Positions 26,050-33,767 of a DNA stretch of 33,767 nt are shown in pieces. Positions within the stretch are counted from its first letter, which is position 1; every line of letters starts with the position of its first letter. Where the stretch lies: the NCBI GenBank assembly GCA_947036815.1, contig CAMQRS010000018.1, positions 1 through 33,767 on the forward strand, in the 5' to 3' direction. Made by a program: the position numbers and the translations under genes. This DNA is from an uncultured Erysipelotrichaceae bacterium (GTDB taxonomy: Bacteria; Bacillota_I; Bacilli_A; Erysipelotrichales; Erysipelotrichaceae). A model generated the notes under the pieces. The model was not told the origin of the DNA. It saw only the letters and a list, made by a program, of their open reading frames with translations, and made no database searches.

Positions 26050-26076
26050 AAACACTTATCATTACAATAAGTGTTT
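26050..26076 (-). terminator. Terminator of the alcohol dehydrogenase gene
   Basis: AAACACTTAT (26050-26059) pairs perfectly with ATAAGTGTTT (26067-26076); a T-rich run follows on the minus strand. Confidence 0.85.
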
Positions 26077-26081
26077 ACCTA

Positions 26082-27263
26082 TTATTTAGCTGCTTTTAAA
26101 ATCTGATACATATCTTCTTCATACAATGGTTTCGCACTACCAATACAACCAGATGCTCCATCACTACATGATTTAGCCATATGTCTTAATTGAGTTTCGC
26201 TTACTTCTAAGCCCATATCTGACATACATATTGGCATATCAATTGAAGTAAAGAACCCTTCCAGTGCCACAATTCCTTTTAATGCCACTGCTTCTTTGTC
26301 TTCTTCATCTTCTATGTTTAACACATTCAGTGCAAAACTAACAAACTTATGTAGGCAATCTTTATATACATATCTTGCCCAACTTCCCCATACAGCAGAT
26401 AATCCTGATCCATGTGCAACATCAAACATACCACCAATCTCATGTTCTAACATATGAGAGGCAAAGTCATTTCTTTCATTTCCACACCCTGTTAAATCAT
26501 TGTGAGACAAACTAGAAGTCCACATAATTTCAGCACGTGCATCATAATTTTGTGAGTCTTCATGAAGGATTAACGCATTTTCAATTACTGTACGCAATAA
26601 AGCTTCTGATATATTTTGAGTGATTTTCATCGTATCACCTGAAACGAAATAACGTTCTAGTGTATGCATTAAGATATCCACACAACCCGAAGCTGTTTGA
26701 TAATCTGGCAAAGTTAACGTAAGTGCTGGATTCATGATTGCGAAGATTGGACGTGCATTGTCATTTCCATAATCACGTTTCAGTCCACCCTCATCTTTTG
26801 TTACCACACTTCCACAACTCATTTCACTACCTGCAGCAGCTATCGTTAAGATACACGCTAATGGAAGTGCTTTATCTGTTTCTTTTTTCTTTTCATATAA
26901 TTCCCATACATCACCTTTGAAAGGCACGCCCCATGCAATTCCTTTTGCAGAATCAATGACACTACCTCCACCAACAGCCAAGATAAAATCAACTTCTTCT
27001 TTTTTACACAGTTCAATTCCTTCATACACTAATTCAAGTCGAGGATTTGCGACTACTCCACCCAAACTTACATACGCTATCTTCGCATCATCTAGACACT
27101 TTTCTACACGATCTAGTAGCCCGGATTTTTTAGCACTACTTCCCCCATAATGAATCAATACTTTTTTCACTTTTTGTGCAATAAGCAAATTCCCTACTTG
27201 TAGCTCGCTGTCTTTACCAAAAACGACTTGTGTTGGAGCATAATAATTAAATGAATTCATCAT
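26082..27263 (-). CDS. Iron-containing alcohol dehydrogenase (butanol dehydrogenase-like)
   Basis: Reduces aldehydes such as butyraldehyde or acetaldehyde with NAD(P)H during fermentation. The 393-residue protein has the family length. The nucleotide-binding block is FILAVGGGSVIDSAKGIAW (about 90-108). Metal ligands are Asp and His in CVDILMHTLE and the histidines of ASHMLEHEI and DVAHGSGLSA. The sequence resembles the BdhA/BdhB and YugJ/YugK group more than the AdhE type. AGAGGT precedes paired ATG codons. It has a strong promoter with a perfect cre site over the -35, so expression should respond to carbon supply through CcpA. Confidence 0.93.
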   Translation of the reverse strand: MMNSFNYYAPTQVVFGKDSELQVGNLLIAQKVKKVLIHYGGSSAKKSGLLDRVEKCLDDAKIAYVSLGGVVANPRLELVYEGIELCKKEEVDFILAVGGGSVIDSAKGIAWGVPFKGDVWELYEKKKETDKALPLACILTIAAAGSEMSCGSVVTKDEGGLKRDYGNDNARPIFAIMNPALTLTLPDYQTASGCVDILMHTLERYFVSGDTMKITQNISEALLRTVIENALILHEDSQNYDARAEIMWTSSLSHNDLTGCGNERNDFASHMLEHEIGGMFDVAHGSGLSAVWGSWARYVYKDCLHKFVSFALNVLNIEDEEDKEAVALKGIVALEGFFTSIDMPICMSDMGLEVSETQLRHMAKSCSDGASGCIGSAKPLYEEDMYQILKAAK

Positions 27264-27299
27264 TTATACCTCTCATTTCTTTAAGTATTCTATGCCTTC

Positions 27300-27328
27300 A
27301 TTATCTTACACTAGATATGCGATGTCAA
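27300..27328 (-). promoter_or_regulatory. Promoter of the alcohol dehydrogenase gene
   Basis: Minus-strand consensus TTGACA (27323-27328), 17-base spacer, GATAAT (27300-27305). Confidence 0.8.
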
Positions 27329-27336
27329 CGCTTACA
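27323..27336 (-). promoter_or_regulatory. CcpA cre site over the -35 box
   Basis: The minus strand reads TGTAAGCGTTGACA, which matches the cre consensus TGWAARCGNTNWCA at every fixed position. Its last six bases are the -35 box, a position that normally gives repression by CcpA when preferred sugars are present. Confidence 0.7.
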
Positions 27337-27353
27337 TTATTTATATACATTAC

Positions 27354-27420
27354 AAAAAAAAGACATAAGTATCACATTCATTTACAAGTTCGATATACAC
27401 TTATAATAATTGTACTTATG
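27354..27420 (-). terminator. Long imperfect stem-loop ending in eight T
   Basis: CATAAGTA (27364-27371) pairs with TACTTATG (27413-27420) across about 40 bases that can form a second small stem (AAGT/ACTT). On the minus strand eight T follow (A8 at 27354-27361). It lies downstream of the lipoprotein gene and is probably its terminator. The long loop is unusual for a plain terminator. Confidence 0.5.
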
Positions 27421-27458
27421 CCTTATTCAATGCAACTGCTATTCAAAGCAATTTTAGA

Positions 27459-28139
27459 TTACTCAGTTAATGTTATCTCAAATGTTGCTTCGGTTTGATT
27501 TCCATGACCATCCCAAGCAAATACAGTCATTATATTTAGACCCATTTTAAATTCATTATCTGCATACATATCATCTCCAAGATAGTATATATATCCAGCT
27601 TTCAAATGAACACTATCTTCTGTAAATTGATCAGAATCTTCTCTGATTATCGCTCTCTTTTCATTTTCTTTTTGAACTGCTGCATAATCATCATATTTCA
27701 TTGCAATTTCATCATACACATTTAGATTTTCTTCTACATCAAAACCTTCACCATGTTCATATTCTGTATTACCATTATATTCGATTACTGGTTTTTGATA
27801 ATCAGAAAGGAAAAGCTCAAACTCCTTTTCATTAGAGACACCTTTATATTCTACTTTCACTAACATTTTTTGTATCTCATTAACAATATTTTCATCATAT
27901 TCAAGTTCATACGTACAATTATCATAATCTATATTTTCAAGATTAAACAGCATTCTAGGCTCTATTTCAATCTCCCATGTGTTGAAAAGAGTCGCCTCTT
28001 CATGAACTGCTCCATCTGTAATATTTTCATTAAATAAAATATTGTCTTTACATTCTTTTCTATAATTCATATAAAAACTACATCCAAACAATACAAATAT
28101 ACCAAGAAAAAATAATATTGTGTTTTTTTGCTTTTTCAT
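27459..28139 (-). CDS. Putative lipoprotein with extracellular Ig-like domain
   Basis: The start is the ATG at 28139 with AAGGGGG upstream, not 28166. The 226-residue product begins KKQK, has a hydrophobic segment and an LFGC lipobox (Cys20), so it should be a lipoprotein on the outer face of the membrane. The C-terminal part, from KPVIEY to MTVFAWDGHGNQTEATFEI, matches in pattern the Ig-like domain of the wall hydrolase at 3468-4814 (APVIEL to LSVMATDSTGNQST). I recognise no catalytic motif. It lies 73 bases after glyA with no terminator between, so cotranscription with glyA is possible. Confidence 0.65.
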   Translation of the reverse strand: MKKQKNTILFFLGIFVLFGCSFYMNYRKECKDNILFNENITDGAVHEEATLFNTWEIEIEPRMLFNLENIDYDNCTYELEYDENIVNEIQKMLVKVEYKGVSNEKEFELFLSDYQKPVIEYNGNTEYEHGEGFDVEENLNVYDEIAMKYDDYAAVQKENEKRAIIREDSDQFTEDSVHLKAGYIYYLGDDMYADNEFKMGLNIMTVFAWDGHGNQTEATFEITLTE

Positions 28140-28212
28140 ATAGCCCCCTTTATCTACAATTATCAATCATATATTGTAAGTAGATACTAATACTAAAATT
28201 TAAAGAATCTCT

Positions 28213-29442
28213 TTAATCATGAATAATAGGATACTGAACTGTCAATGCTTTCACTTCTTCTTTTACTTCATTTATTATATCTTGATTGTCGTTATTATTT
28301 AACACTTTGACAATCCATTTTGCTATTTGTATAAATTCTTCTTCTTTGAAACCTCTGGTAGTCATTGCTGCACTACCAATACGTATTCCACTCGTTGTGA
28401 ATGGTCTTTCTTGATCAAAAGGAATGGCATTTTTATTACAAGTAATACACGCCTCATCTAGTAATTTTTCTGCTAATTTACCAGTAATTCCAAACGAAGT
28501 TTTCACATCAATCATTAGTAAGTGATTATCACTACCATTTGATATCAAACGACATCCATTTGATAATAACTCTTTTTCAAGTGCTTTCATATTGTTTATC
28601 ACTTGTTGTTGGTAAACGATAAATTCAGGTTGTAGTGCTTCATTAAAAGATACTGCTTTTGCTGCTATGATATGCATCAAAGGACCACCTTGCATTCCTG
28701 GAAATACATTACGATCTAACTCTTTCGCAAATTTTTCCTTACATAAGATAATCCCACCACGAGGACCTCTCAATGTTTTATGCGTCGTCGATGTTACAAA
28801 GTCAGCATAAGGAACTGGACTTGGATGTAAGCCTGTAGCTACTAGTCCAGCGATGTGTGCCATATCTACCATAAAGTAAGCACCTATTTCATCTGCTATT
28901 TCTCTAAACTTTTTAAAATCAATTACTCTTGAGTACGCACTAGCACCCGCAACAATTAGTTTTGGTTTTTCTGCTAAGGCAATTTTTCTTACTTCTTCAT
29001 AATCTATTTCTTCACTTATTGCATCTACCCCATATGAGATAAAATTATATAATTTACCAGAAAAGTTCAAAGGATGTCCATGTGTTAAATGTCCTCCTGC
29101 TGACAAATCCATTCCTAGTACTTTATCATTAAAATCTAATATTGTTAAGTAGACCCCCATATTTGCTTGAGATCCTGAATGTGGTTGTACATTTGCATGC
29201 TCACACCCATATATTTCTTTTAATCTATCAATCGCTAGTTGTTCCACCACATCGACATGCTCGCATCCACCATAGTATCTTTTACTAGGATATCCTTCTG
29301 CATATTTATTTGTCATAATAGAACCAGCTGCACTTAATACATCTTTAGATACATAGTTTTCTGATGCGATTAATTCAATATTATATAGTTGTCTATTTGC
29401 TTCTTGCTCAATGGCTTGTTTAACTAGTAGATCTTTCATCAT
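28213..29442 (-). CDS. glyA: Serine hydroxymethyltransferase
   Basis: Interconverts serine and glycine while loading one-carbon units on tetrahydrofolate. The 409-residue PLP enzyme has all family blocks: [26 protein letters not shown], the PLP lysine in [15 protein letters not shown], and the C-terminal [16 protein letters not shown]. The first ATG overlaps the rpiB stop (TAATG), with a second ATG directly after it and GAGA upstream. The order tsaC-rpiB-glyA follows the conserved ywlC...ywlF...glyA cluster of B. subtilis. No terminator is visible after it. Confidence 0.98.
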   Translation of the reverse strand: MMKDLLVKQAIEQEANRQLYNIELIASENYVSKDVLSAAGSIMTNKYAEGYPSKRYYGGCEHVDVVEQLAIDRLKEIYGCEHANVQPHSGSQANMGVYLTILDFNDKVLGMDLSAGGHLTHGHPLNFSGKLYNFISYGVDAISEEIDYEEVRKIALAEKPKLIVAGASAYSRVIDFKKFREIADEIGAYFMVDMAHIAGLVATGLHPSPVPYADFVTSTTHKTLRGPRGGIILCKEKFAKELDRNVFPGMQGGPLMHIIAAKAVSFNEALQPEFIVYQQQVINNMKALEKELLSNGCRLISNGSDNHLLMIDVKTSFGITGKLAEKLLDEACITCNKNAIPFDQERPFTTSGIRIGSAAMTTRGFKEEEFIQIAKWIVKVLNNNDNQDIINEVKEEVKALTVQYPIIHD

Positions 29443-29885
29443 TAGTTCTCTTCTATTGCCATTATTTTGTTGATTCTACGCATATGCCTTTCATCATTCG
29501 AAAATTCAGTTCCCACCCATACACGAACTATTTCTTTTGCTAATTCTATTCCGATTACTCTTTGACCTAACGCTAATACATTAGAATTATTATGTTCTCT
29601 TGTTGCTTTAGCACTGAAACAATCTGAAACTAGTGCACATCTAACTCCGTTTACTTTGTTTGCACTAATACTAACACCAATTCCTGTTCCACATAATACA
29701 ATCGCTTTTTCATTTCTGTTTTCTACTACTGAAGTTACAGCAGGTACCACCATATCTGGAAAATCTACTGCATCTGTATTATGACACCCAAAATCTTCTA
29801 CTTCATTACCCATTTCCACTAACATTTGTTTAATCTCATTTTTGTATTCGAATGCTCCGTGATCACACGCTATTGCTATTTTCAT
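29442..29885 (-). CDS. rpiB: Ribose-5-phosphate isomerase B
   Basis: Interconverts ribose 5-phosphate and ribulose 5-phosphate in the pentose phosphate pathway. The 147-residue protein starts [15 protein letters not shown] and has the catalytic-cysteine loop [16 protein letters not shown] (about 64-79) and the [16 protein letters not shown] block. A sugar-phosphate isomerase of related type (LacAB) is possible, but the glyA linkage supports RpiB. GGAGG precedes the ATG, and an extended -10 (TGATATAAT, 29915-29923) lies upstream. Confidence 0.95.
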   Translation of the reverse strand: MKIAIACDHGAFEYKNEIKQMLVEMGNEVEDFGCHNTDAVDFPDMVVPAVTSVVENRNEKAIVLCGTGIGVSISANKVNGVRCALVSDCFSAKATREHNNSNVLALGQRVIGIELAKEIVRVWVGTEFSNDERHMRRINKIMAIEEN

Positions 29886-29914
29886 ATTATAGTCCTCCTA
29901 TTAATTACTTTATT

Positions 29915-29923
29915 ATTATATCA
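29915..29923 (-). promoter_or_regulatory. Extended -10 promoter of rpiB-glyA
   Basis: Minus-strand TGATATAAT between the tsaC terminator and rpiB. No good -35. Confidence 0.5.
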
Positions 29924-29968
29924 TTTTTTTTTATTCTGTCCTATGACTTCTATCACTTTATATATATA

Positions 29969-29995
29969 AAAAGAAATGCATCATGCATTTCTTTT
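29969..29995 (-). terminator. Terminator of tsaC
   Basis: AAAAGAAATG (29969-29978) pairs with CATTTCTTTT (29986-29995), overlapping the tsaC stop codon at 29994-29996. Confidence 0.75.
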
Positions 29996-30599
29996 ATACA
30001 TATTTCATAATTTCTTCTTTGCTTATCGCACCTTCTCTTAGTATCACTATCTGATCTGTTGTCAAATCAACGATTGTAGAAGGGATATCTGATTTGCTTT
30101 GACCAATTACGATACCATCCATTCGACCATCTAATTGAGCCAATACATCATCGCTATTTGAACATGAAGTTTGCGCACTAATATTAGCACTACTCACCAA
30201 TAGTGGTTTATTAATCTGGTTCATTAATGCTAATACGAATTCATCATTTGGCATCCGTATCGCAATCGTATCTAAGCCATTATTTACATAGCTTGGAAGA
30301 CCTTCTTTTTTCTGCACTACAATAGTTAATGCTCCTGGCATTAAGTTTTCTAGTAAAAACTTATATTTTTTTGAAACATTCGCAACTCGATCAATTTGCG
30401 ATAAGGTAGCTACCATCATCGGAATTGGTTTTACATCCGGTCTTTTCTTTGCTTGTTTTAATTTATCCAAGGCTTCTTCCATATCATATACTACTCCTAT
30501 GCCATACACTGTATCTGTTGGAAAAGCGATAACTTTACCCTCTTTTAGGCATTGTATCACTTCTTGTATTTCACTTTTATTAAATTGTTTTGTTTTCAT
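29994..30599 (-). CDS. tsaC: L-threonylcarbamoyladenylate synthase (TsaC/YwlC/Sua5 family)
   Basis: Makes threonylcarbamoyl-AMP from threonine, bicarbonate and ATP, the first step of the t6A37 modification of ANN-decoding tRNAs. The 201-residue YrdC-fold protein has IAFPTDTVYGIG (about 24-35), KKRPDVKPIPMM, PGALTIVV and LLVSSANIS. It is close in length to stand-alone TsaC and lacks the extra Sua5 domain of many Firmicute YwlC proteins (about 340 residues). AGAGGG precedes the ATG. It is 25 bases behind the small exported gene and probably in one transcript with it. Confidence 0.95.
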   Translation of the reverse strand: MKTKQFNKSEIQEVIQCLKEGKVIAFPTDTVYGIGVVYDMEEALDKLKQAKKRPDVKPIPMMVATLSQIDRVANVSKKYKFLLENLMPGALTIVVQKKEGLPSYVNNGLDTIAIRMPNDEFVLALMNQINKPLLVSSANISAQTSCSNSDDVLAQLDGRMDGIVIGQSKSDIPSTIVDLTTDQIVILREGAISKEEIMKYV

Positions 30600-30624
30600 A
30601 AATAACCCTCTTATATATCATATA

Positions 30625-31017
30625 CTATTTAAATAAAAAATCAAAGAATGAACTTTCTACTTCTACCTCTTCACTAAAACATGTATCACTATAAGTATAG
30701 GTACCATCTATGTAAGATCCTTTTCCATTACCGAAATACACAGATAATGTAGACCCTTTAAATTTTACCTTACAATCCTCTATTGCTTCAAATAAATGTA
30801 AGTTATCTTTTACTAGTACATAGTAACTATCTTCATCTACGAATTCGCAAAGCATGTCTAACACTTCAAAGATTTCCATCTTCTTATCATAAGAATTAAT
30901 TGTGCTGGAATCCATGTATATTTTATAGTTTAAAGATTCATTTTGAGAATCTATAGTTGCAAACCCAATACCGATAAGACTTAAACAAACACTCATAAAG
31001 ATTATATATTTCTTCAT
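30625..31017 (-). CDS. Small exported protein of unknown function
   Basis: The start is the ATG at 31017 with AGGTGA upstream. The 130-residue product begins MKKYIIFMSVCLSLIGIGFA, a typical signal peptide, followed by a domain of about 105 residues rich in Asp, Glu and aromatic residues. I recognise no family. The order is antitoxin-like gene, 29-base gap, this gene, 25-base gap, tsaC, all on one strand, which suggests one transcript. It shows no resemblance I can see to RelE, Doc or other known toxin folds. Confidence 0.6.
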   Translation of the reverse strand: MKKYIIFMSVCLSLIGIGFATIDSQNESLNYKIYMDSSTINSYDKKMEIFEVLDMLCEFVDEDSYYVLVKDNLHLFEAIEDCKVKFKGSTLSVYFGNGKGSYIDGTYTYSDTCFSEEVEVESSFFDFLFK

Positions 31018-31046
31018 TTTGATCACCTATAGTAATCATACCTATC

Positions 31047-31208
31047 TTAGTCTTTTTTATACATTTTTTCTTTCATTTTATTATATTCCTCTAACGTCAT
31101 GGCTACTACTACTTCTTTATCGCTTCTCATAATAAGTGTTACTTCATTAATTGAGTCTAATGTACTTTTTAAATCATTAAATAATAATGTCTCTTTCAAT
31201 ATCTTCAT
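31047..31208 (-). CDS. Orphan PHD/YefM-like antitoxin, 53 residues
   Basis: A short reading frame with GAGGTGATACAG directly before its ATG. The product starts MKILKETLLFNDLKSTLDSI and continues with VTLIMRSDKEVVVAMTLEEYNKMKEKM. The strand-turn-strand xxxxRxxKEVVVxMxLEEYxxM is the core of PHD/YefM (PF02604) antitoxins, which bind DNA as dimers and hold a toxin with their C-terminus. Family members usually have 70-90 residues, so this one has a very short toxin-binding tail. No toxin gene is adjacent. An extended -10 (TGG TATACT) lies at 31227-31235. Confidence 0.7.
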   Translation of the reverse strand: MKILKETLLFNDLKSTLDSINEVTLIMRSDKEVVVAMTLEEYNKMKEKMYKKD

Positions 31209-31226
31209 CTGTATCACCTCTTCAAA

Positions 31227-31266
31227 AGTATACCATATTTGACGTTTCTTTATATTGGTGTATAAT
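31227..31266. promoter_or_regulatory. Overlapping divergent promoters
   Basis: On the plus strand TTGACG (31239-31244), 16-base spacer, TATAAT (31261-31266) drives the ECF gene. On the minus strand TATACT (31227-31232) with TGG extension drives the antitoxin-like gene. The two overlap, so binding by the antitoxin to its own promoter could affect both. Confidence 0.55.
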
Positions 31267-31291
31267 ATAAATTGTTGTTAAAGGAGATTTT

Positions 31292-31786
31292 ATGAACAAA
31301 AAAAATATTAGTAGCATCGCTCTATGCGGAATAGGCATTGCTATCGTGTTTGCTTTAACTGCTTTTGTCGCGTTACCAATTGGTCAATTTGGCTATGTTA
31401 ATTTAGGTGATAGTGGTATCATGCTATTCGCTACGATGCTAAGCCCGGCACATGCATTTTTAGTTGGAGGAATTTCTAGCGCTATTGCTGATTTATATTT
31501 AGGATATACTCACTATGCCATGTTCACTTTACTAATTAAAGGATTAGAAGGATTCGTTATCGCTTCTATATTCAAACATGCAAGTGAAAAATTACAGCCT
31601 ATCACTTTCATTATCGGAATGGGTATCATGGTCTTAGGATATTATTTAATAGATGCTATTTTATACGGTGGATTCATCGTCGCTATATCAGGGGTTGGAT
31701 TCAACTTGACTCAAGGAATTATTAGTGTGGCAGTTGCTACTTCACTATACACATTACTAAAAAAAGTATTACCAAATAAAAAATAA
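31292..31786 (+). CDS. ECF transporter substrate-binding (S) component
   Basis: A 164-residue integral membrane protein with about five to six spans. FGYVNLGDSGIMLFATMLSP and GGISSAIADLYLGYTHYAMFTLLIKGLEGF are typical of S components in the ECF-ribofla_trS/DUF1393 group, which capture vitamins or their precursors and share a common energising module (EcfA, EcfA', EcfT) coded elsewhere. Hydroxymethylpyrimidine, pyridoxine or another small cofactor are candidates; the sequence does not decide. AAAGGAG precedes the ATG. No riboswitch fits in the 83-base gap. Own promoter and terminator. Confidence 0.88.
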   Translation: MNKKNISSIALCGIGIAIVFALTAFVALPIGQFGYVNLGDSGIMLFATMLSPAHAFLVGGISSAIADLYLGYTHYAMFTLLIKGLEGFVIASIFKHASEKLQPITFIIGMGIMVLGYYLIDAILYGGFIVAISGVGFNLTQGIISVAVATSLYTLLKKVLPNKK

Positions 31787-31789
31787 AGT

Positions 31790-31818
31790 AAAAGATATCT
31801 CGAGTTGAGATATCTTTT
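31790..31818. terminator. Bidirectional terminator between convergent genes
   Basis: AAAAGATATCTC (31790-31801) pairs perfectly with GAGATATCTTTT (31807-31818), followed by T on the plus strand. It serves the ECF gene and, on the minus strand, pepF. Confidence 0.9.
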
Positions 31819-31824
31819 TTCGTA

Positions 31825-33612
31825 TTATAGTAAACTATCTAATTCATCAATCAATGAATCAAACAACATCAATGCATCTTCAATTGGTGCAGGTGAACTC
31901 ATATCCACTCCCGCTCCTTTTAACAATTCTATTGGAGAAGCACTACATCCACCTTTTAAGAAAGTTAAATAGTCTTCAACTGCGTTTGTTTCGCCATCTA
32001 ATATACGTTTGGCTAGTGACATTGCCGCACTAAATCCAGTTGCGTATTGGAAGACATAGAAGTTCATATAGAAATGTGGAATTCTAGACCACTCTAATGC
32101 TATTTCTTCATCTATCACTACATCTTTTCCATAATAGAATTCATTTAGTTGTTTGTATAATGCTTTAAGTGCTTGTGCTGTTAATGGTTCATTATTCATT
32201 GTCATTTCACTAATTTTCAATTCGAACTCAGCAAACATTGTTTGGCGATACACTGTATTTCTAAATTGTTCTAGCATATAGTTAATTAAATATGCTTTTA
32301 CTCTTGGATCATCACTTTGTTTTCGTAAGTAATCCATCAACAATGCCTCATTACACGTAGATGCTACTTCAGCAACAAAGATCACATAGTCACTATCTAC
32401 TGGTTTTTGTGTCTTATTCGATAAATAAGAGTGCATTCCATGTCCTACTTCATGAGCTAGGGTAAATTGTGTATTCAATGATTCATCATAGTTCATTAAG
32501 ATAAAAGGGTGGATATTCATTCCAGAAGAATATGCTCCCGAACGTTTCCCTTTATTTTCATACTTATCAACCCAACGATTTTCAAACCCATGTTTCAATA
32601 CTTCTTGGTAGTCAGTTCCTAATACTTCTACTGCCTTCAATACTTCTTCTTGCGCTTTTTCATAAGGAATACTTACATTCAACTCATCTACTAATGGTTT
32701 GTATAAATCATACATATGTAATTCATCTACTCCCATAACACGTTTACGTAGTGCCATGTATTTATGCAATATGTCTATTTTATTATGCACACTATCAATT
32801 AGGTTATGGTATACCTCTACTGGCACATTTGTAGCATGTAGTGATGCTTGAATTGGCGTATCAAACTTACTTGTTTGTGCAAAAAATTTCAATTGTTTAT
32901 TTTGCGCTGCCAATAGGCTTGCTGTTGTATTTTTCAATTGATCATATGCCGAATAATATTGTTTAAACGCAGATTCTCTTAGTACTCTATCACTAGATTC
33001 TAACATTTTAATAAAGTTACCTGATGTTAATGCATGTGCTTTTCCATCTTTATCAACTGCATCTGGATAACTCATATCAGCATTCATCAACATCATATAT
33101 GTTGTTGTCGCAGATTCTCCGACTTCTTGTGCTGCAGCTAGTATTGCTTCTTCTTTTTCACCCAACACATGTGCGATGCTTCTTCTCGCATCACTTAATG
33201 CACGTTTGAAACGCACTAAATTTGGATTGCTTTGGTAATACCCTCGTAATTCGTCTTCTTCTATTGCCATTATCTCAACACTAGAGAACGATAGCAACTT
33301 GCTTACTTCAATTGCCATTCCTCTGGCTTTATCCATCAGTACTTGATAATGTGCATTCGATGTATCTGCATCACTTGAATGACTTGCATATCCATATACA
33401 TCACTTACCAACATACCTAATGCTTCTTCTTTTTCTAAAAATTCACACAATGCTGACGCATCATTTAATTTACCACTATAAGAAACTAATGATTTTGCGT
33501 CCGTCAGCATTTTAGTTAATGCTACTTCCCATTTAGATTCATTCTCAAATATATCCTCGATTGCCCAAGTATCACACTTAGCTACATCTTTTCTGTCTTT
33601 TAAACCGTTCAT
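31825..33612 (-). CDS. pepF: Oligoendopeptidase F
   Basis: A cytoplasmic zinc metallopeptidase of family M3 that cuts peptides of roughly 7-17 residues. The start is the ATG at 33612 with CAGGAGG upstream, not 33648. The 595-residue product has the zinc motif HEVGH in FTLAHEVGHGMHSYL and the third ligand region FVAEVASTCNEALL. The N-terminal part matches the PepF domain with NTTASLLAAQNKQ and LHATNVPVEVYHNLIDSV. C-terminal FYMNFYVFQYATGFSAAMSLAKRI is also typical. It is single, with a TATAAT at about 33630 and the shared terminator at 31790. Confidence 0.96.
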   Translation of the reverse strand: MNGLKDRKDVAKCDTWAIEDIFENESKWEVALTKMLTDAKSLVSYSGKLNDASALCEFLEKEEALGMLVSDVYGYASHSSDADTSNAHYQVLMDKARGMAIEVSKLLSFSSVEIMAIEEDELRGYYQSNPNLVRFKRALSDARRSIAHVLGEKEEAILAAAQEVGESATTTYMMLMNADMSYPDAVDKDGKAHALTSGNFIKMLESSDRVLRESAFKQYYSAYDQLKNTTASLLAAQNKQLKFFAQTSKFDTPIQASLHATNVPVEVYHNLIDSVHNKIDILHKYMALRKRVMGVDELHMYDLYKPLVDELNVSIPYEKAQEEVLKAVEVLGTDYQEVLKHGFENRWVDKYENKGKRSGAYSSGMNIHPFILMNYDESLNTQFTLAHEVGHGMHSYLSNKTQKPVDSDYVIFVAEVASTCNEALLMDYLRKQSDDPRVKAYLINYMLEQFRNTVYRQTMFAEFELKISEMTMNNEPLTAQALKALYKQLNEFYYGKDVVIDEEIALEWSRIPHFYMNFYVFQYATGFSAAMSLAKRILDGETNAVEDYLTFLKGGCSASPIELLKGAGVDMSSPAPIEDALMLFDSLIDELDSLL

Positions 33613-33718
33613 AATAGTCCTCCTGTAATAGTTATTATTATACTCCATTTTGTCTTTTACTACACATATATTTTATTTATATGGATTCAAGAATTAAAAA
33701 AAACTACAACAGATGATA

Positions 33719-33738
33719 TGTACCCAGTTTCCTGGACA
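33719..33738. mobile_element. Possible insertion-sequence end
   Basis: TGTACCCAGTTTCCTGGACA starts with TGT, ends with ACA, and is far more GC-rich than the AT-rich intergenic DNA around it. Its complement resembles terminal inverted repeats of IS3-type elements as I remember them. The window ends 29 bases later, so neither a transposase nor the second end can be seen. It could also be an operator, since CCAG/CTGG makes it a partial palindrome. Confidence 0.3.
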
Positions 33739-33767
33739 CATTTAAAATTGAATCAAGCATTACAAAT

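Overview
The window reads as ordinary chromosome of a low-GC Gram-positive bacterium (Firmicutes). AGGAGG-type ribosome binding sites, simple hairpin-plus-T-run terminators, comFA-comFC, secA-prfB, tsaC-rpiB-glyA, paired ydbS/ydbT genes, a perfect CcpA cre match and an ECF-type S component all fit that. A bile-salt-hydrolase-like enzyme and a methionine gamma-lyase suggest an animal gut inhabitant. The intact RF2 gene with its UGA frameshift site shows that UGA is a stop codon, so this is not a Mycoplasma-code organism; an Erysipelotrichia-like Firmicute is my best guess, by inference only. No gap longer than about 215 bases lacks a gene. I saw no tRNA, rRNA or CRISPR.

Layout. 1-1.7 kb: an exported hypothetical protein divergent from a small XRE-type regulator whose promoter carries a near-perfect palindrome, then a TrmR-like methyltransferase. 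1.8-9.2 kb (minus strand): IMP dehydrogenase of the Tritrichomonas foetus type, a membrane-anchored NlpC/P60-like wall hydrolase, purA, a bacterial-PH-like membrane protein, the bile salt hydrolase homologue and methionine gamma-lyase. 9.3-16 kb (minus): comFA-comFC-csp, a second csp, then secA-prfB-yitT; prfB needs a programmed +1 frameshift and starts 2 nt after secA. 16.1-19.6 kb (plus): an Lrp-type regulator overlapping an aminotransferase gene, then ydbS (frameshifted in a run of nine A) and ydbT. 19.6-23 kb (minus): hslO-dus-GNAT and metA. 23.2-24.9 kb (plus): a DeoR regulator overlapping a PHP phosphoesterase. 24.9-28.1 kb (minus): a HAD hydrolase with a DUF3781-like protein, an iron alcohol dehydrogenase under a cre site, and a lipoprotein. 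28.2-31.2 kb (minus): glyA, rpiB, tsaC, a small exported protein and a 53-residue PHD/YefM-like antitoxin. 31.3-33.6 kb: an ECF S component (plus) and oligoendopeptidase F (minus). The last 50 bases may hold the edge of an insertion sequence.

How the genes work together. guaB and purA are the two branch enzymes from IMP to GMP and AMP. metA, the methionine gamma-lyase and glyA touch methionine and one-carbon metabolism. secA, prfB, tsaC, trmR, dus and hslO serve protein export, translation, tRNA modification and redox stress. Several starts differ from the longest open frame; I moved them to the codon with a good Shine-Dalgarno sequence and say so in the entries.

The items most worth a second look are the A9 frameshift in ydbS, the protist-like IMPDH, the orphan antitoxin joined to a secreted protein and tsaC, the palindrome at the XRE promoter, the uncharacterised DeoR-PHP pair, and the extracellular domain shared by the wall hydrolase and the lipoprotein. 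I did not find a clearly new multi-gene defence or biosynthetic system.
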